From Hysterium pulicare CBS 123377 (Eukaryota; Ascomycota; Dothideomycetes; Hysteriales; Hysteriaceae), in NCBI GenBank assembly GCA_000467715.1, contig AJFK01000595.1:1-64000 (forward strand): a stretch of 64,000 bases of DNA, read 5' to 3'. This document shows, piece after piece, positions 11,403-22,636 of this stretch (position 1 is the first letter of the stretch; each line of letters starts with the position of its first letter). The translations under genes were made by a program, and so were the position numbers. The notes under the pieces are model-generated. The model was not told the origin of the DNA, ran no database searches, and was given only the letters and a program-made list of their open reading frames with translations.

Positions 11403-12457
11403 TCATGAATTCCGAAGCTTGTTGAAAGCTTGCGGCCCAAAGATCCAATTCAGAATCGTGTTGCTAGAACATGAAGCCAGAAATTGTTGAAAGATCGAGT
11501 AAGAGAGAAGACCTACCAAACGCGTAAATACCACGGCCAAATCCCGCAATCCAAAGCATACGACCAACGCAGTATAATTCAACGAGGTAACCATGGCAGA
11601 GTGATGGGAAAGAATCCAGATTCGCAAAGCTTGTCGTGAAAATGATCGTTTCGCGGGCGAGGCATCGGTCCCGGCCACTGGTCCAAACGTGTCCGAAACA
11701 TATGCGATGGTAGGAGAAAAAGGTTGTGTGACCGGAAGAGAAGGATTCAATGAGGTACAATCGATATCACCCGGAAGATAAGTCGTGGATCCAAGCCGAT
11801 TCATTACATGCCTAAAAGGTTATTTCGATTATGTACACAATCCATTGGATGCGCCCTCAACGAGTTTGTAAAGTCGCTTACCTGAAAAATCATGCCTATT
11901 TTGACTTCGAGGTTGAAGGAGGTCAAAAATGTCGAGCTTTGGAGGCGTACGACGAAGCATCAATGTGCGAATAATTAAGGACCCACTACGCCGGATGAAG
12001 TAAATCAAAAGGGCAATATGTACCGCCGTATTAGCAGTTACGTCTTCAAAAGGAAAAGTTTGTCCAGTCTTCAGGCATGGGATCGGCTGCAGCGGACCAG
12101 ATTGTGTGGGCGGGTTAGGAGCCGCCGAGGCCCTGAGGACCGCAGAAACCGCATCTTAGGTCAGAAGAACAAGGTCCTGATCTTGAGTTGCCTTGTGAGC
12201 AGCGATATCTCCGTAAAGATAGAAACCGCTCCTCTTTGGAATTGGTATGGGTTGAAGTGGCCCTGGCTCCGGCGCTGGATTGGGAGCCGGTTCAGAATTC
12301 TCTTCTGGCGTGCTGGTAACAAGGCTCTGTTTGTTTTTTGGGATTGGAATAGGTTGAAGTGGCCCTGGCTTGCAAGGTATGGGATTTCAGAGGTTGGTTG
12401 GGAGCCTTGGAATCGCAGAGGAAGCAAGACGCTTTAATGTAATAGGAGATACCATAA
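11403..12457 (-). pseudogene. broken membrane-protein gene with GPLQPIP repeats
   Basis: Reading the minus strand from an ATG at 12457, one frame runs down to about 11881 but is interrupted by two in-frame stops (near 12389 and 12156). It contains a Pro-rich motif three times (GPLQPIPIPK, GPLQPIPIPK, GPLQPIPCLK), then a hydrophobic stretch (TAVHIALLIYFIRR) and a basic region. It ends at a good donor (GTAAGC near 11880). A second block at 11403-11804 is open, has an internal GTAGGT...CTAG pair, and encodes another hydrophobic region. This looks like a host gene of unknown family that has decayed. The alternative is a live gene with extra introns that remove the stops; I found no convincing pair. 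The hydrophobic-then-basic layout recalls the protein at 1344-2432, but the similarity is weak. Confidence 0.35.
12236..12370. repeat. direct repeat, two 33-bp copies about 102 bp apart
   Basis: Copies at about 12236-12268 and 12338-12370 share ggttgaagtggccctggct and a looser flank (ttgg-attgg-at-gg). A third, weaker copy lies near 12079-12100 (gatcggctgcagcgg). On the minus strand they encode the GPLQPIP motifs of the broken gene above. Confidence 0.75.
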
Positions 12458-12760
12458 TGGGAAGAATGCGCAAGGACGATAAGATTATATTTTATAAGGA
12501 GACTACTATAATTTGTTAGGTAGATTATGATCTATCATCAAAAGGAAAACCCGTAGGGAAGGGGTAGGGTAGCAGGTAGATAGTGGGACTAAACTGCCAG
12601 ATGTGGTCAGATACGCTCTCTGGGCAAATACGCAGAGAATAGCGAGCTTACCTTCGTGTGGCCTAGCAAACAATGACCACCAAGTTGCCTCTTGGGTCTG
12701 ATACAGTCAGGGGATGAGGATTTGGGCGGCGGATGGCTGCAGTCGTTGATCGGTTCAGCT

Positions 12761-12862
12761 GCTCAGGCCCTGGAAGGCAGGAAAAGGATACTACCGGCCG
12801 AACATTCGGATCTTATTTTCAGTATTCAGCATGTCCCGCAGTTGGAAGAGAATTGGGAATGA
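12761..12862 (+). pseudogene. relic of an NLR-type TPR tail
   Basis: A short plus-strand frame ends in TGA and reads ALEGRKRILPAEHSDLIF, followed by SIQHVPQLEENWE. This matches the last TPR of the intact NLR in layout (HPDTVFSIRHAKELEEDL), including the R-x-L-x-x-x-H-x-D register. No preceding TPRs or NB-ARC are found in the 300 bp upstream, so it is an isolated fragment. I read it as debris of a second NLR, or of a duplicated end of the one at 6.6-9.8 kb. It is short, so chance is not fully excluded. Confidence 0.5.
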
Positions 12863-13246
12863 TTGAAGGCCCAAGACCTATCACCTGAGCTGGAATTGTC
12901 ATCAGCTGATGTGGACGATGTGGATGAGGTTTGGATGACTGGTGAGTTGAGGATTTTGCCTTGAACTGTACGACGTTAACGGAAGTACTTTATTCATTTC
13001 TTCTGCTGTTTCACGGGTTTTTTCTTGCTCTTTTTCTTTCCTTCTGTTTTCCGTTCTTTCATAATTCGCTTTCACAAACATTTGTTAACACTCTCGACTG
13101 GGAAAATTCAGGAAACCATGATTGTGGTTTATATTATGCTGAATTATCAACAACGAATCATGCATGAAGCTCAGAAGATTCATGTTGCGCTATTGCGATA
13201 TGATCATGGCTCACATAACTCCATCTCTAGCCCCACCATCTCCGCC
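12863..13246. other. intergenic, T-rich
   Basis: Contains a T-rich stretch around 13010-13070 (ttttttcttgctctttttc). No gene is seen. It probably includes the 3' UTR of the P450 gene. Confidence 0.35.
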
Positions 13247-15115
13247 CTATCTGTTCCTATTATAGAATGTGCTCATCTTGTACTTCGTCTCTCCCTCAAA
13301 TGGCGCTAGATCTGCGAGCGCCTGCTCGCCTTCACGGATCATGGTTTGGCGAACAGCGTCGTTTCGCGGTTCGATGGTGACTTTGAAGGGTTGAGGGCGC
13401 ATGTTTAGACCGTTTCTACGCGCAATCAGTACTCGGACCGAAGAAACTCGGTTGGGTAGGAAGCGGGAAGAGGACTTACGTATAATCGAAGATATCCACA
13501 GGAATAGGCTTCCCGTTCTCATCCAACCCAGGCCCAATCTTAAATCCCCAGACTATTCTCGCAACCGTCAACCAAGTTCCTTGCTCCGCGAGCGCTTGAC
13601 CGGAACAAACTCTCCTTCCCCAACCGAAAGTCATGTAACCCTTTTCACCTGGGAAAGGTCTTGAATCTGGATGATCTTTCAAGAATCGACTCGGGTTGAA
13701 GCGATCGGGCTCCGGGAAGTCTCGCTCATTGCGATGGATAGCCCACACGTTTCCTTGCACCCAAGTTGATTTGGGGATTAGATAGCCGTTGTAGTAGTCA
13801 TCTTGAACTGGAGCGTGAGGTTGTCCGCCGATGATGGCTACGGAGCGCCAGCGGAAGACTTCTTTTACGAATGCGCGCATGTAAGGGAGGTTCGCGTCGT
13901 CTTCGAACATGGGACTGCGGTCTGTACCAACGACTCGGTCAAGTTCTTCCCACGCTGGGATCAGGGTCTCGGGGAAGGCACGCATGGCTAGGACAGCTGT
14001 GATGAGAGTGCTGCTCGAGGTGTCTGAGCCCGCGCCAAATAGGTTACCGGCCAATGCGGAGATCTCTTGGGGCTTGAGGTTGTACTTCGGAGCTTCTTTG
14101 AACAGGAACTTGGAGTAGCAGTCGTCGTGGCCAGGCTTCTCGTTTGCTTCGGCGGCGAGAGAGTAAAAGAAGTCATGGCCACGGTGGGCCATGCCGCGGC
14201 GGCCCAATCCGTGTTTCCAGGGCGCGATCTCGTTGGGGAATTTAGCTAGTACGGGGAATGTCTCCATAAGCATAGGGAAGGTCTTTCCGGGGACGTTCAA
14301 ATCCGCTGCTCGGTGCATAACGGCAATCACCTCTGTGATGATAGGATCCTTTTTCGAATCAGTACACTGATGATCAATTGGGATTCGTTTTGTATCTAAT
14401 GAACTCACCTGAGGATCACCCACCCTCCTTCCAAACCCAATAATCGATACAACACTAGTGGCATATCGCTCAAAATGTGCGACGTACTCCTCTGGCGTCT
14501 TCAACAAGTCGTATGCTACAACCTTACTCTCATCGTTCTGGAAGTCCCGGTATCTCTTAACTTGCTGGATGCCAACACCTTGATGCATCAGCTTCCTTTG
14601 GACTCGGAATCGATCTCGTTCTTCGGGGGTGGTAGTGATCATGTTTACAAGGTTGGATTGGCCGGAGCCAAGTTCGGCGAAGACGAGCATTCGCGGTCGA
14701 GAGCAGTAGATACCTGCTCGCTTGTCGAGAAGCTCATTGGCTGTCCAGGCATCGTTGATCCATACTGTTGGGTTTCGACCGATCCAGAAAGTTATCAAGG
14801 GCGTGTTGTATTTCTTGGATAGCTCTTCGAAGTATACCCATGGCTTATTGTCTGGCAGATACCATGTATTGCCAATAATCGGTAATGGCAGTGGACCCGG
14901 AGGCTGTGATCAGATTAGCAAAAGCACTCGAGTGCTTCCAGAAGGGCATATCCAACCATTTTAGACCTCAAATACAACATATACGCATAGTCCGCCAATA
15001 TGGCGAACGCGCCGGTGAGAAACGCCGCAAGGAGCACATTTCCAGTTCCAAATCGTGAAATGCTGTGCTGCAATTCGTGCAGCGGCAATGTCTTGAATAT
15101 CTCCTCGATAGCCAT
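13247..15115 (-). CDS. cytochrome P450 monooxygenase
   Basis: Four exons: 15115-14957, 14903-14409, 14348-13481 with the last base at 13480, and 13415-13247 (563 residues, phases consistent). An N-terminal membrane anchor (VLLAAFLTGAFAILADYAYML) is followed by a proline hinge (PPGPLPLPIIGN). The I-helix oxygen-binding motif is AGSDTSSS, the ExxR of helix K is KEVFRWR, and the haem-binding loop is FGWGRRVCSG, with all key residues present. It therefore looks active and ER-anchored. The overall feel is of fungal secondary-metabolism or catabolic P450s similar to O-methylsterigmatocystin-type oxidases; the substrate cannot be read from sequence. The second intron (60 nt) has no stop and is a multiple of three, so read-through would lengthen the protein without a frameshift; the splice sites and alignment favour removal. 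It starts a run of oxidative genes up to 23.8 kb. Confidence 0.93.
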
Positions 15116-16264
15116 AGCTGAATATCGTACGATTTCCTACGTCTTAGGGCTGAGCACAGGGAAAGAGAAGAGATGAAGTCACGACAAGGTTTTGAAGCTC
15201 TCTATAGCCGGCGAAACACATCCACCGGGTTTCATTCACCGTTCCGTCCAGGATTCCACTAAAACGGCCAATTGTTGCCGAGAATCATGTTCATGGAGCC
15301 ACAAATTAACCCAGCTATATCTCGACGATGACAAAACGTCTTTTTGGTGTTGTGCAATTCGTGTAAAATCCCCCACATTGCGGTGGTGGGGCAGAGATCG
15401 GCAGTTGATTGCTTTGAGGAAGCCGAATAGCCGCACATGGACCGTCGCTATACTACAAAGGTACGTAGTACTCACGATATATCTTCGTAAGCAAAGGAAG
15501 TGAGTTCTGCAAAACAAAGGTAACATGCAACGATAACAAAGCATGCTTGTTACTCCGAAATACACGAGAGATGTGTTGGTACTCCGATAGCAGTCTTTCT
15601 TAAGCGATCGTCTGTAATGGCTGCATCAATTTAGAAGGGTAAAAGGAGTCATGTCGGTCAATTTGTCTGTCTATATGGCCATATGGAACAAACATTGGCG
15701 ATGCTCAAGCGATCTGAAAAGCCGAGCTACCAGAAGGAGCGAATGCGGGGAATCAAGTCATGATTTGAGGACGATGAAAGTAGAACCAATACTGAAGGAA
15801 GATAGCATTGGGAGGATTCCGAAGGTCTCTTGAACATGATTCAGGATCGTTGATAGATGAGCGTGAAGTCGAAGAATGAATGTAAGCATTCTAGCCTGAT
15901 TAAGAGTTGGCGCTGTAATATCACGCTAGCTCTTCTACTAATCCCGATTCTATAGCTTCCAAGCTTCTCTTTCATCATCACCAACATTGCTCCCAAAATG
16001 GTCCATATCGATCTTCACGAAGTGTTATAAAGAACTTGGAACTAGGAAGGAATAGTCGGAGTTAATCTCCCGAATAAATTGACTTAATCCTCCGCTCGAA
16101 TTCACATGGCGTCTTCAGAGAGAAACAGAAGGTACCTAAAGGCTACACTCTAAAAGAAAAGCATATCAATGGATCAATGAAAGTCCTTCTACAGCCTGTA
16201 CTCATTTCGAGAGTCTCTGGGTCTGTCATTTTCTTCCTTAGTCTTCTTCGTTCCTAATTTAAGA
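15116..16264. other. gene-free upstream region of P450
   Basis: The first few hundred bases should be the P450 promoter. Short frames on both strands (for example 15236-15565 minus) have no recognisable product. No repeat is evident. Confidence 0.35.
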
Positions 16265-16527
16265 GTCTGGACCTACGCTTGCGTGTCGATTACGCTGATC
16301 TGAATGGTTACCGACGTCTAGGCGATGCACTTTGTGGTATGCTTAGCTCTACAGATCACCTTGAAGCGCTCAGAATCGATGTAGAACCTGGTGGACTTCG
16401 ATTCATCTCTACAGAGGCCCTGACGGCTTTTCTAAGTCCTGACGCTACTCGAAAGTCGCGCGTGTTAGATCTCAAGAAGGTTATGGTGTCCAACGAGTGT
16501 CTCCTCTATCAACCACTCCGTAAATAG
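16265..16527 (+). pseudogene. orphan LRR-like exon
   Basis: An open stretch reads SLDLRLRVDYADLNGYRRLG, then LEALRIDVEPGGL, then SRVLDLKKVMVSNECL, before a stop at 16525. The leucine spacing is like the LRR part of fungal F-box proteins, but there is no F-box, no further repeats and an in-frame stop just upstream (16258-16260). An AG just before the block could be an acceptor, so it might be the last exon of an unresolved gene. I rate a gene fragment as more likely. Confidence 0.3.
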
Positions 16528-17766
16528 GCTTCAAATCTTACGGTAATCCATTTTAGAGACTTTTGTTTCGAATCACAGAGTGCTTTTGAGCGACTCTTCT
16601 GGCTGATGTGCGCTGGATTAAACCTGAAGTAGTGCTGCTTCGGGGATCCAGGAATAAGACGTGAGAAGAGATGAATCAGTGAAATTGATGCCGAGACTGC
16701 CGAAGATGGCTGGTCATCTGTGTGAATCGATATGGAAGGCGGAATGAAGAGAGCTGCCCGAAAAAAGCGCGGTCACAGTGGGGGAATAGTGTACACCGCT
16801 CTGAGGAGGCTTGAGATGCTCCCAGAAGGACTCATTACCGTTTGGCAACATGCTACATCTCTCCAAAGCCTGTGCAGTAGAATGATGATCAAAGAAGAGC
16901 AATGTTGCTTGAGTCAAGCGAAGGAGTGGAGATCCGGGGTAAATCAAGCTAACCCGAAACGGACAGCCGCAGCTCCTTCCTTCCCCGCGGAAGCAGCCAT
17001 CTTCAAGCCTCTACACCCCAACTTTGTTCCAACCTCGTTATGATTCATCTCATCTTTCGCTTCTCAACTATCGTGAATCCCAATTTCAAATACCAGCAAC
17101 TGCCGAAATATCTAGTTCAGACCAGAAGCGCCTCGCTGGATCGTTAGCAGAATACGAATCCAACTGACTTGTGCAAGAAGCATGCGGCGACCATGGCCTG
17201 GAAGCGGACCTTTCCCGTGCCTAGGTAGTCAAGAAGTACGGCTTGGCTTTAGCTTGGCTAACGGTGCGCCAATGCATAAGATCAAGGCTGCTTAACTAAC
17301 TGGATTATCAAGACATCTCCGGCACAACCATGATTTTGGGACAAGACGTCCGTTGGTGCTAGGGCGTCAAACATCCCGCCCAATCATGCATGCAAGATAG
17401 ATGGTCATCCGTCCAGAAAGTCCATGCAAACATCTATGCATCGTGGCAATATTCCAGGGATTGCTTTGACCCATGCCTTTGCCGATCACCAGTTAGATTC
17501 ACCAATTTGGTAGAAATCGACTAGAATCGGAGAACGTCTGGGGTTCCCCCGCACCCCACCTTTATCCTCTACCGGGGTAGCTGCAAGGGTCGGCAGTTAG
17601 ATTAATTCGCTGCTATCAAGCCGGCGGCTAGTTGATTATATTCATCTGGCTTCATGGTGTCTTCAAGTCTTAAGATCCTTTGGGTCCCTTTACCACGACT
17701 TCGTTCTGTCTCAGGAGGCATACGTCTTTCACCAGCTCAGTCACATCCACTTGACCATTAGCCAAG
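16528..17766. other. upstream region of sugar transporter
   Basis: No supported gene. Frames at 16714-17043 on both strands look random. The last 250 bp contain a cluster of GC-rich hexamers, listed separately. Confidence 0.4.
17538..17577. promoter_or_regulatory. cluster of four CreA-type sites
   Basis: Four matches to the carbon-catabolite repressor consensus SYGGRG occur within 40 bp: CTGGGG at 17538-17543, CCCCGC at 17547-17552 and CCCCAC at 17554-17559 (both reverse orientation), and CCGGGG at 17572-17577. They lie about 190-230 bp upstream of the sugar transporter start. Closely spaced pairs are the form known to work for CreA/CreI in fungi. Glucose repression of the transporter is an inference. 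Confidence 0.5.
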
Positions 17767-19638
17767 ATGCGTGAACTTTCCACAGGTACCGGTTTGAAAG
17801 AGAACTGGAAATGTATCTTGGCGTGTACCCTCGTTTCCATGTCTCCGTTTCAGTATGGACTTGATTTTGGTCTCATCGGTTCTCTCCAAGCTATGAAGGG
17901 CTTCCTCAAGGTAAAGTATTCACGACTGTTTGAGAGGCACAAACTAACATCAGGACCAGGTCTTCGGACACGTAGACCCAGCTGTAAAACTTGGCTACAA
18001 CATCTCTCCAGGCCGCCAGCAATTGATCTCGTCTTTGATGACTTTGGGAGCTTTCATCAGTTCGTCGACTGCAGGTATGGAAGAAATCAACAAGTTGTGG
18101 TCGATAGTATAACTAATATATTGAAGGTTTCTTCGCGTGGAAACTTGGTCGGAAAGTATGTCTTTGGATGGCATGTGCCCTCTGCACCGTTGCGAACGTG
18201 ATTATGATGACTACCACAAGCTTGGGAGGGCTGTATGCCGGAAGATTTCTCATTGGTCTTGCCAATGGATTTTTCATGACCTTTGCTCAGCTATACATCC
18301 AGGTATATCTATTATCACCTCCAGTATTCACTTTCCGCAATGCTAATTTCTGGGTAGGAATGTGCTCCTGCTAGATATCGTGGGCTTCTCATTGCTGTAT
18401 TCCAATTCTGGACATCGATAGGTAAACTATCTACTTCCAAAAAGGTTGCATTATACTTATGGTCCCAGGAACTCTTATCGGCACGGTTGTTGACAACTTC
18501 ACCGCATCCATTCAGGATAAGAGGTCCTACATCATTCCTTTGGGTATCATCTACGTTGTTCCGGCTATTATGGCTATAGGGATGCTCTTCATCCCTGAAT
18601 CACCTCGATGGCTTCTTTCGGTAGGCAAAGACGAGAAGGCACGCAAGTCGCTCATGTGGCTCCGACCCAACAAGGACGCGGTAGATGCGGAGCTCGCAGA
18701 TATTCAAGCCGCTATCCTCGCCGAGAAAGAGCTTGCAACCAGCGCTTCCCTCATCGATATTATGAAGAATCCAATCGATCGCAGGAGGACACTCCTTGCT
18801 GTAGTCGCCGTCTCTACCCAAGCCGCTTCGGGAGCCATGTTCATGATTGGTGAGTAACAAATTGCATATCAAACACTACATCACACTAATGACTCCCAGC
18901 GTACGGAACCTACTTCTTCGAAATGGCTAATGTCGGAAATCCCTTCCAAAACTCTTGCATCCTTACTGCTGTTGGTGTCGTAGTCATCCTAGTCAACAGC
19001 GCTGTTATTACGAAATTTGGCCGCCGTCGTGTCTTCTTGATGATCGGAATGGCCCTCTGTGGTCTAACCCAACTTATCATCGCCGCAGTATACACCGTTC
19101 ATCCAGGCACCGTCAGCACTGGGAAAGTCATTGTCGGTATAAGTGTCGTCTACATTATGGCCTACAACGGTATGGTTGCTACATATGCCTGGCTCGCCGG
19201 TGGAGAAATCCCATCCCAGCGTCTCCGATCTTACACTTTCGGTATCGCTGCAGCTGTTGGCTTCTTAGGAGCATGGCTCGCCACCTTCACCGCCCCATAC
19301 TTCATCAACCCCGATGCTCTCAACTGGGGACCCAAATACGGCTACATCTGGGCGCCATCCTGTTTCCTTACCGTCGTTTGGATCTACTTCTACCTTCCTG
19401 AAATCAAGAACCGTACTCTTGAGGAGATTGACGAGATGTTTGAAGCTCGTCTGCCAGCTAGGAAGTTCAGGAAGTACGTCTGCACTGGAAGGCACATTAC
19501 GGATGATAAGGTCGGTCGCAGGAGCACCGAGGAGCAGGTTTGGACTAATGAGAAGGTATGTCATACCAGAACTCCCGCTTAATGCCCCTTCTAACAATAT
19601 AACAGGCTGTCGCCGAAGCTACTCTCCACATCGAGTAA
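17767..19638 (+). CDS. MFS sugar transporter
   Basis: Seven exons: 17767-17910, 17954-18074, 18127-18302, 18358-18421, 18469-18849, 18900-19555, 19606-19638 (524 residues; total divisible by three). About twelve membrane segments are visible. Family motifs are QYGLDFGLIGS in TM1, AGRFLIGLANG, the loop motif ARYRG, PESPRWLL after TM6, FGRRR in the central repeat and a charged C-terminal tail. These place it in the sugar porter family (Pfam Sugar_tr); it is most like fungal hexose or alpha-glucoside permeases, and the substrate is not resolved. The first intron is 43 nt; an acceptor six bases later would remove Asp-Gln and is also possible. The last exon codes only ten residues (AVAEATLHIE). 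A CreA-type cluster sits in the promoter. Confidence 0.93.
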
Positions 19639-20194
19639 TTCAATTATTCCAACCACAGGAATTTCGTATTCCGGACAAAGTGGCTGTTTTACGAGGAAAA
19701 AGATTCAAAATCAAGTTCGGGTTGCCTATGTACAGCTTTAGCTCAGCGTAATGAATGGAATGATACTATTTTCGCGATTGCCCTAACCCAATCTTTATCG
19801 TGGAAAGTGAACCCATCACCCCTGCGCCCGACGTGATGCTACCTACATATGCATTCGAAACCTCCCCTGCACTTGCCTGCAGCCCTTATGCCAGATGGAA
19901 TCTTCGTGCAACTGTAGCAGCGAGATTCAGCCTCCAACGAACCCCATGTCAAATCCTCCACCACGTGGGGAAGGCATGGATGATGGTGTGCTTGGTACAT
20001 GAGGATGTATGTACGAGTTCGGCGCATGAAATCGGTAGCAACTCTCCGATTGGCTAACTTCAGCCATATATCAACACAGCCTCACAGGTAGGATCACACC
20101 CAAGTTTTCTCAAGGGGAGGTAGCATTGAATTCGTGGATTCACCCAATCTACCTAACACCCCAATACGCACGGTCAACCTCAACCTACTACCTA
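19639..20194. other. convergent 3' intergenic region
   Basis: A gap between the stops of the transporter (plus) and the FAD monooxygenase (minus). Short frames near 19800-20057 look random. No repeats. Confidence 0.4.
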
Positions 20195-21750
20195 TCACTC
20201 AGCAAACTTCTTCACCATCTCCTCCCCCACCTTCTCCGTCTCCTTCTCAGCATCATAAAGGAAAATCCAATCCTCCCGCGGCAACTCAATACTCCGCGGA
20301 TCACTCTTGACCTTCTCCCAATCAGTCTTATGCCACATATCCCGCGTCGTCTCGCCCGTCTTCTGCACCTTCCTCACCCTATCATACCGAATCTCCTGAT
20401 ACGCTCGCAATCCCGCAGCCACGTTCTCTTTCCCTGCTTGCCGAAGCGTAATCGCCACCGTAACCCCATCCTCCAGTGCCTGCGTCGCCCCCTGCGCGCT
20501 CGTAGGAAGAAAAGGGTGCGCTGCATCCCCGATAATCGCCGTGCGCCCGCCCTTGGAAACCCAAGTCGGCAGCGGATCTCGATAGACGAGTTTCCAGTCC
20601 ACGAGGACTTCTTCGGGGGTTTTGGAGACGATGCGCTTGCACATTGGGTCCCAGCCCTCGAGGACCTTGAAGACGTCGGCGAGCTTGCCGGGGAAGGACC
20701 AGGATTCTTCGATGTCGGCTTCGTCGCGGTGGGTCAGGACCCAGCAGCAGTCGGAGCCGCCTTTTAGGGTGCTGAAGAGGAAGTGCACGTCGGGGCCTAT
20801 CCAGCCGTTGAAGGTGTCGCCATTTTCGCAGAATTGGGATGTTTCGGGGTCGGCTAGCATGTCGGTGTTTGCGAACCTGGAGGTGGGTAGATAGGTTAGT
20901 ACTATTTGCTTCTCATTTTTCACTTCTGATTCTGAGGAAGGAGTTGGGAGGGAGGATGGAATGGAACTCACCATGCCCTCCATACTGCGTATCCTGAACT
21001 CTTCGGCTTATCCTCATACCCCAGCACTAACGTCCTGGCTCTACTCCTCACCCCATCAGCTCCCAACACCACATCCCCCTCAATCCTCTCCCCCGACTCC
21101 AAATCAATCCCCGCCTTCCCTTTCTCCTCCCAGTACCCCTTGACCCTCTTCCCGAGATGAATCTCCACCCCACACTCCTTCGCATACTCAAAAACAACCT
21201 GATGCAACTCCCCCCTATGTCCATTAAACACCGGCGCCGTCTGATCCATAATCGGCGAGTTCTGATTCACCACGATCTCGCCCGTGTCCCATTTGTGGAT
21301 GTTGAAGCCGTATTTGTGCAGGTCGATGGAGATCGGGCGCATCTTGCGTGTTATGGCGCCGTTCGACCAACGGTGGAAGATGCGGCCCGCGTTGGGCCCG
21401 AAGGAGATTATGTCGCCGAGGGATTTCAGCACGGGGAAGGATTCGTAGATTATGGGGGTGTGGCCTTGGCGTGTGCATTCTATGGCTGCTGTTAGGCCGC
21501 CAAAACCTGGGGGGTGGAGAGTTAGTAGTTGGTCATGATAGTTTTGGGGGTTCTTGAGGAAATACTGGGGCTCAAGTTTGAAATGCTTCAATGTGTTTAG
21601 GGAGAACAAATGAAAGAGGTGTGGTATACCTGCTCCTACAATAATTACTTTGATGCCTGTAGGTGTAGGCTTTGGGGTGCTGTTGGCGCCATTGGCACCG
21701 TTCAACCCATCCGTCGGGTTCGATTCTATCACTCCAATATCGTGAGACAT
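20195..21750 (-). CDS. FAD-dependent monooxygenase (salicylate hydroxylase-like)
   Basis: Three exons: 21750-21630, 21506-20972, 20876-20195 (445 residues). The ATG at 21750 is used; a longer frame would need a GTG start. The FAD-binding GxGxxG motif (IIVGAG|FGGL) is split by the 123-nt first intron. The second FAD motif is LGADGVRSRAR, and the GD motif is GDAAHPFLPTSAQGA, with the conserved QALEDG following. This is the class A flavoprotein hydroxylase fold, whose members hydroxylate or epoxidise aromatic and polyketide substrates using NAD(P)H. Length and motif spacing are complete. No signal peptide or membrane tail is seen. It lies in the oxidative run between a sugar transporter and a short-chain dehydrogenase; a shared pathway is possible but not shown. 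Confidence 0.92.
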
Positions 21751-22636
21751 GATCACTGTGGTTCAAGCTCTTATTGTGAGTGCTATGCGATCAGAGTATA
21801 TGCAAGCTTCGAAAGCTTCGAGAAGAGTGAAAGAAGTCGGTACAGTGGAAGTGACGTTGGAAACGAAATAACTTGACCCAGGTAGTGGGGCTTGGAAGAT
21901 GTCAAGGTTCCGGAAGAATTAGATGCGAGTGCATAAGGGTTCTGGCTATTAAACGACCAGTTTTCTACCCCTGGTGCGAAAATGCCGATCTGTTGTTCCA
22001 TGTCCTCAGACCATGGACTGCGAACCACGCCCTCCCAAACGTCCCGAAGCCCCGTGATAGCGATGCATTGAAGGCCGTACGGCTCTTAATGGCTTCCTAT
22101 CTGCCGCATCATCCAGATACTCGCCTTCTCGACCTTGGCACGTGGTGATGGTCGTGATGAAGGGTGTCACGGGCATGGGAGACTAGCCCCACAAAACCCC
22201 ACCTCTTTCACCCCGCCTCCACAAACGTTACCCCTCTTACCACATTCGGAACGTTCCCGTGTCAGTTGCACGCCTTTAGCGCCACCATGCAGGACGGGAC
22301 GCCTCAACTAATTTGGCCTATCTTCGGAATCATAGATGCGAGGCTGTGTTGAGATAGCTGGGCGGGATGGGTGAAAGCCTGGTTTGAGTCAAGATGCTGT
22401 GGAACAACTACCGAGACGATTTTAAAGCATTTGGATACGGGATACCTAGGCTCAACGGCCTCGAGAGATCGATGGGTTCTTTTCTTAGATCTCGGGGGTG
22501 AATTTGGAAAAGGTCCCGAGAGGAGGGTTTGACACGTGGGGCGGAAGCTAAATTGTTCTGTCGAACTGGAGCTTTCGAGGTACCCAGGTCCCCGTATGAA
22601 GTAATTGAAGAAAGTCCTTCGCTGTAAGAATTGAAG
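21751..22636. promoter_or_regulatory. divergent intergenic region
   Basis: Separates the starts of the FAD monooxygenase (minus) and the short-chain dehydrogenase (plus) by 886 bp. It presumably holds both promoters. Minus-strand frames at 22304-22846 overlap the next gene antisense and look random. Confidence 0.4.

Noticed and set aside
1344-12457. Homology between the membrane protein at 1344-2432 and the broken gene at 11.4-12.5 kb
   Set aside because: Only a hydrophobic-then-basic pattern is shared; too weak without an alignment search.
16714-17043. Overlapping plus and minus frames upstream of the sugar transporter
   Set aside because: Random-looking composition, no family, no splice sites.
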